Shown here one piece after another: positions 6,256 through 9,204 of a stretch of 9,204 bases of DNA. The DNA is taken from contig JAJXYI010000109.1 of NCBI GenBank assembly GCA_021780625.1, forward strand, positions 1 to 9,204, given 5' to 3'. Each line of letters starts with the position of its first letter. Position 1 is the stretch's first letter. The position numbers and the translations under genes are program-made. The notes under the pieces are model-generated. The model saw only the letters and a program-made list of their open reading frames with translations. It was not told the DNA's origin and made no database searches. This stretch comes from a bacterium. GTDB lineage: Bacteria; Verrucomicrobiota; Verrucomicrobiae; Opitutales; Opitutaceae.

Positions 6256-9204
6256 TTGTCGACCCCCGATTCCAACTTCGTCCACCTCCACGTCCACTCC
6301 GACTACAGCCTGCTCGATGGCGCCTGCCGCATCGACAAGCTGATGGACCGGACGGTGTCGCTCGGGCAGAAGGCGCTGGCCTTGACGGATCACGGCAACC
6401 TGTTTGGGGCAATCGAGTTCTATAACACGGCCAAGGCCAAGGGGCTCAAGGCGCTCATCGGTTGCGAGATGTACATTGTGACCGGCTCACGCCTCGAGAG
6501 GACGGGCCGCTCCGACGAGGGAAAGAGCTTCTACCACATGGGGCTTCTTGCTCGGAATCTCGAAGGCTACCAGAATCTCCTCAAGCTCGTGTCGGACGCG
6601 CATCTCAAGGGCTTCTACTACAAGCCGCGCACCGACATTGAGACCCTCACCAAATATTCGCGCGGGCTCATCGGTTTCACCGGCTGCCTGGCGGCGCTGG
6701 TTCCCCAGCACCTGCTCCACGATCGCTTCGACGAGGCCCGAGCGGCGACGGCGCGGTTCATCGAGATCTTCGGCCGCGAGAATTTCTTCGTCGAAATCCA
6801 GGACCACGGCATTCCGGAGCAGCTCAAGATCATCCCGGGCCTGCTGAAGCTCGCGGAGGAGTTCAATCTGAAGGTCATCTGCACGAACGATGTCCACTAC
6901 GTCCGCGCCGAGGACGCCGGCCCGCACGACGCCCTGCTGTGCATCCAGACCGGCGCGAAGATCGCCGAGACGGATCGCATGCGGTTCAGCGGCACCCAGT
7001 TTTACCTGAAATCGCGCGAGGAGATGGAGCGCCTCTTTGGCGAACACCCCGAATGGCTGCTGAACACGCAGCTCGTCGCAGAAATGTGCGACCTCTCGAT
7101 CCCCTTCCCCAAGGGCTCGGAACGTTACCCGCGCTACCCGCTGCCCCCCGAGGTGAAGGAACGGTATTCACCTGCTGACTACCTGGTCCAGCTCTGCTAC
7201 GAGGGGCTGAAGAAGCGTTACGGTGTGGACCATGCCGCGGTAGCCGTCCGCCCTGTCGTCGCGGAACGCCTCGCGAAGCTGAGCAACCTCCCGCCTGGGC
7301 AGAAACCACAGGCCCCCGACTACAGCGGACTGGTCCTCGAGGAGGAACTCGTCCTGCGCATGGGCTACGAGCTGTCGATCATCAACGTCACGGGCTTCGT
7401 CGACTACTTCCTGGTCGTGTGGGATTTCATCAACTGGGCGAAGCAGCACGGCGTCCCGGTGGGTCCGGGCCGCGGCTCGGGCGCCGGCTGCCTGGTCGCC
7501 TACCTGCTGGGCATCACCAACATCGACCCCATCCGCTTCAAGCTCCTGTTCGAGCGCTTTCTGAACCCCGAGCGTGTGTCGCCGCCCGACTTCGACATCG
7601 ACTTCTGCATGCGCCGCCGCGGCGAGGTGATTACGTACGTACGCGAGAAATACGGCCAGGACTGCGTCGCGAACATCATCACCTACGGCACGCTCGGCGC
7701 GAAGATGGTGATCCGCGACGTGGCCCGCGTGCATGATCTGCCCTTCGCCGAGTCCGACCGGCTGGCGAAGATGATTCCCGACGAGCTCAATATCACGCTC
7801 GAGGATGCGATCACCAAGTCGGCCGACCTTCGCGGCGAAATCGAGCGCAACCCGGTCGCGCGCAGGATCGTCGACTCTGCCCGCGTGCTCGAGGGCATGG
7901 TGCGCAACACCGGCAAACACGCCGCAGGCATCATCATCACGGACAAGCCGCTCGACGAGTTCGTGCCGCTGACCTCGCAGGAAGGCGACGTCACGGTGCA
8001 GTTCGACATGAATTCGGTGGGCAAGCTCGGCCTGCTGAAGATGGACTTCCTCGGTCTGAAGACCCTCACGGTCATCAGCGACGCCGTGGACAACGTGCGC
8101 CGGACAGCCGACCCGAAGTTCGACATCGACACGCTGCCGCTCGACGATCCGAAGACCTACGTGCTGCTCAATTCGGGCAAGACGGTCGGCGTGTTCCAGC
8201 TCGAATCCGGCGGCATGCAGAACGCGTGCAAGACGGTGGGCGTTTCGAACATCGACGACATCAACGCCATCGGCGCGCTATATCGGCCGGGGCCGATGCA
8301 GTTCATCCCCGACTACGCACGCGGGAAGAAGGACCCGTCCACGGTCCAGTATCCCCACCCGCTGCTCGAACCCGTCCTGCGCGAGACCTACGGCATCATC
8401 GTGTACCAGGAGCAGGTGATGGAGTGCGCGAAGGTGATCGCAGGCTACACGCTGGGCGGCGCCGACATGCTGCGCCGCGCCATGGGCAAGAAGGACGCCG
8501 ACGCGATGGCGAAGGAGCGCGTGAAGTTCGTCGCCGGCGCCAAGTCCTGCCACAACATCGACGAGAAGAAGGCCAACGAGATCTTCGACCTGCTCAACAA
8601 GTTCGCGAGCTACGGCTTCAACAAGTCGCACTCCGCGGCTTACGCGATGATCTCGTACCAGACCGGGTATCTGAAGGCCAACTACCCGGTGCAGTTCATG
8701 GCGGCGGTGCTGAGCTCGGAAATCGGCAACGCCGAAAAGGTCGCCCACTTCATCGACGAGGCGATCGCCATGGGCATCGAGGTCCACGGCCCCGACGTCA
8801 ACGAGTCGCGCGAGAGTTTCACGCCCGTCGTGCGCGGCGACGCCGGAGCCCCGAGAGCCTCGATCCGCTTCGGCCTGGCGGGCATCAAGGGCGTGGGCGA
8901 GGTGGCCGCGCGCCGGATCATCGAGGAGCACGAGTCGGGCGGGCCTTATCGGGATTTCTCGGATTTCATGGTTCGCGTGGACCTGCGCGCAATCAACAAG
9001 CGCGTGCTCGAATGCCTGGTGCTCACGGGCGGCTTCGATTTTGCGGGCGTCTCGCGCGCCGAGCTGTTCGCGCAGATCGACGCGGCGCTCGCGGCGATGA
9101 ACGAACTGCAGCGGAAGTATCCGGCGCTGCGCCGCGAGGACCCGTCGGTCGCGGCGGCTGCCGCGGCGGTGAAGGAGGACGAGGGGGCGATGCTCTTCGA
9201 CCTC
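6256..9204 (+). CDS. dnaE: DNA polymerase III alpha subunit (partial, C-terminus off window)
   Basis: This is the replicative polymerase that extends both DNA strands within the holoenzyme. About 983 of an expected 1150-1200 residues are present. Numbering from the TTG at 6256, the PHP domain opens with [16 protein letters not shown] (8-23) and keeps its metal-binding residues: His10, His12, His46 (TDHG), Glu71 (GCEMY), His94, Cys144, Asp212 and His214 (NDVHY). The polymerase core has [13 protein letters not shown], the catalytic Asp447 and Asp449 in PDFDIDF (444-450), and the third carboxylate Asp597 in [31 protein letters not shown] and the fingers segment LRRAMGKKD follow. A helix-hairpin-helix region, [17 protein letters not shown], lies near 872-888. 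The OB fold and the tau-binding tail lie beyond the right edge. No ATG precedes the PHP domain after the TAG at 6202-6204, so the start is non-ATG: TTG 6256 preferred, GTG 6232 possible. The frame is intact throughout. Confidence 0.95.
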   Translation, partial: MSTPDSNFVHLHVHSDYSLLDGACRIDKLMDRTVSLGQKALALTDHGNLFGAIEFYNTAKAKGLKALIGCEMYIVTGSRLERTGRSDEGKSFYHMGLLARNLEGYQNLLKLVSDAHLKGFYYKPRTDIETLTKYSRGLIGFTGCLAALVPQHLLHDRFDEARAATARFIEIFGRENFFVEIQDHGIPEQLKIIPGLLKLAEEFNLKVICTNDVHYVRAEDAGPHDALLCIQTGAKIAETDRMRFSGTQFYLKSREEMERLFGEHPEWLLNTQLVAEMCDLSIPFPKGSERYPRYPLPPEVKERYSPADYLVQLCYEGLKKRYGVDHAAVAVRPVVAERLAKLSNLPPGQKPQAPDYSGLVLEEELVLRMGYELSIINVTGFVDYFLVVWDFINWAKQHGVPVGPGRGSGAGCLVAYLLGITNIDPIRFKLLFERFLNPERVSPPDFDIDFCMRRRGEVITYVREKYGQDCVANIITYGTLGAKMVIRDVARVHDLPFAESDRLAKMIPDELNITLEDAITKSADLRGEIERNPVARRIVDSARVLEGMVRNTGKHAAGIIITDKPLDEFVPLTSQEGDVTVQFDMNSVGKLGLLKMDFLGLKTLTVISDAVDNVRRTADPKFDIDTLPLDDPKTYVLLNSGKTVGVFQLESGGMQNACKTVGVSNIDDINAIGALYRPGPMQFIPDYARGKKDPSTVQYPHPLLEPVLRETYGIIVYQEQVMECAKVIAGYTLGGADMLRRAMGKKDADAMAKERVKFVAGAKSCHNIDEKKANEIFDLLNKFASYGFNKSHSAAYAMISYQTGYLKANYPVQFMAAVLSSEIGNAEKVAHFIDEAIAMGIEVHGPDVNESRESFTPVVRGDAGAPRASIRFGLAGIKGVGEVAARRIIEEHESGGPYRDFSDFMVRVDLRAINKRVLECLVLTGGFDFAGVSRAELFAQIDAALAAMNELQRKYPALRREDPSVAAAAAAVKEDEGAMLFDL

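Noticed and set aside
7168..8931. Long minus-strand open frames inside dnaE
   Set aside because: They are antisense shadows of conserved polymerase codons, with repetitive Val/Asp/His/Arg composition and no recognisable domain.
1..9204. A new defence, retron, CRISPR or toxin-antitoxin system
   Set aside because: All sizeable coding regions are accounted for by known family types. No reverse transcriptase, nuclease, repeat array or paired small genes were seen.

Overview
The window is GC-rich chromosomal DNA that encodes housekeeping and accessory genes on both strands. Several features point to a verrucomicrobial genome, perhaps of the Opitutaceae type. These are a DnaE polymerase with a complete PHP metal-binding set, a signal peptide followed by an Ig-like start of the kind common in Opitutaceae surface proteins, weak or absent Shine-Dalgarno sequences, and likely TTG starts. 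This placement is an inference from protein style only; no rRNA or other taxonomic marker is present.

Layout, left to right. Positions 1-356 (minus) hold the N-terminal part of a protein with an NTF2/SnoaL-like domain of the type found at the front of sensor kinases. Positions 357-597 are intergenic, and I see no gene or clear terminator there. Positions 598-2562 (minus) encode a polytopic membrane protein of the GT-C glycosyltransferase type. It lies just downstream of a Gfo/Idh/MocA-family dehydrogenase (2628-3683, minus), and the two probably form one transcription unit. A 7-bp dyad lies upstream of that unit. Positions 3915-4384 (plus) are a decayed IS4/IS1634-type transposase relic, followed by about 215 bp with no gene and one small hairpin. 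Positions 4602-5756 (minus) encode a complete YqhD-like iron-type alcohol (aldehyde) reductase. A 187-bp intergenic stretch with a 9-bp inverted repeat separates it from two plus-strand reading frames. The first is a short frame for a secreted Ig-like N-terminus that stops at 6204. The second is dnaE, the replicative DNA polymerase III alpha subunit, from about 6256 to beyond the right edge.

How the parts relate. The Gfo/Idh oxidoreductase and the GT-C protein plausibly act in sugar modification and glycan transfer at the envelope, but no substrate can be read from the sequence. The alcohol dehydrogenase probably detoxifies short-chain aldehydes with NADPH and has its own promoter region. dnaE is core replication. 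I found no RNA gene, CRISPR array or intact mobile element. I also found no convincing new multi-gene system. The oddest places are the junction of the secreted ORF with dnaE, the broken transposase, and the two dyads in promoter regions.
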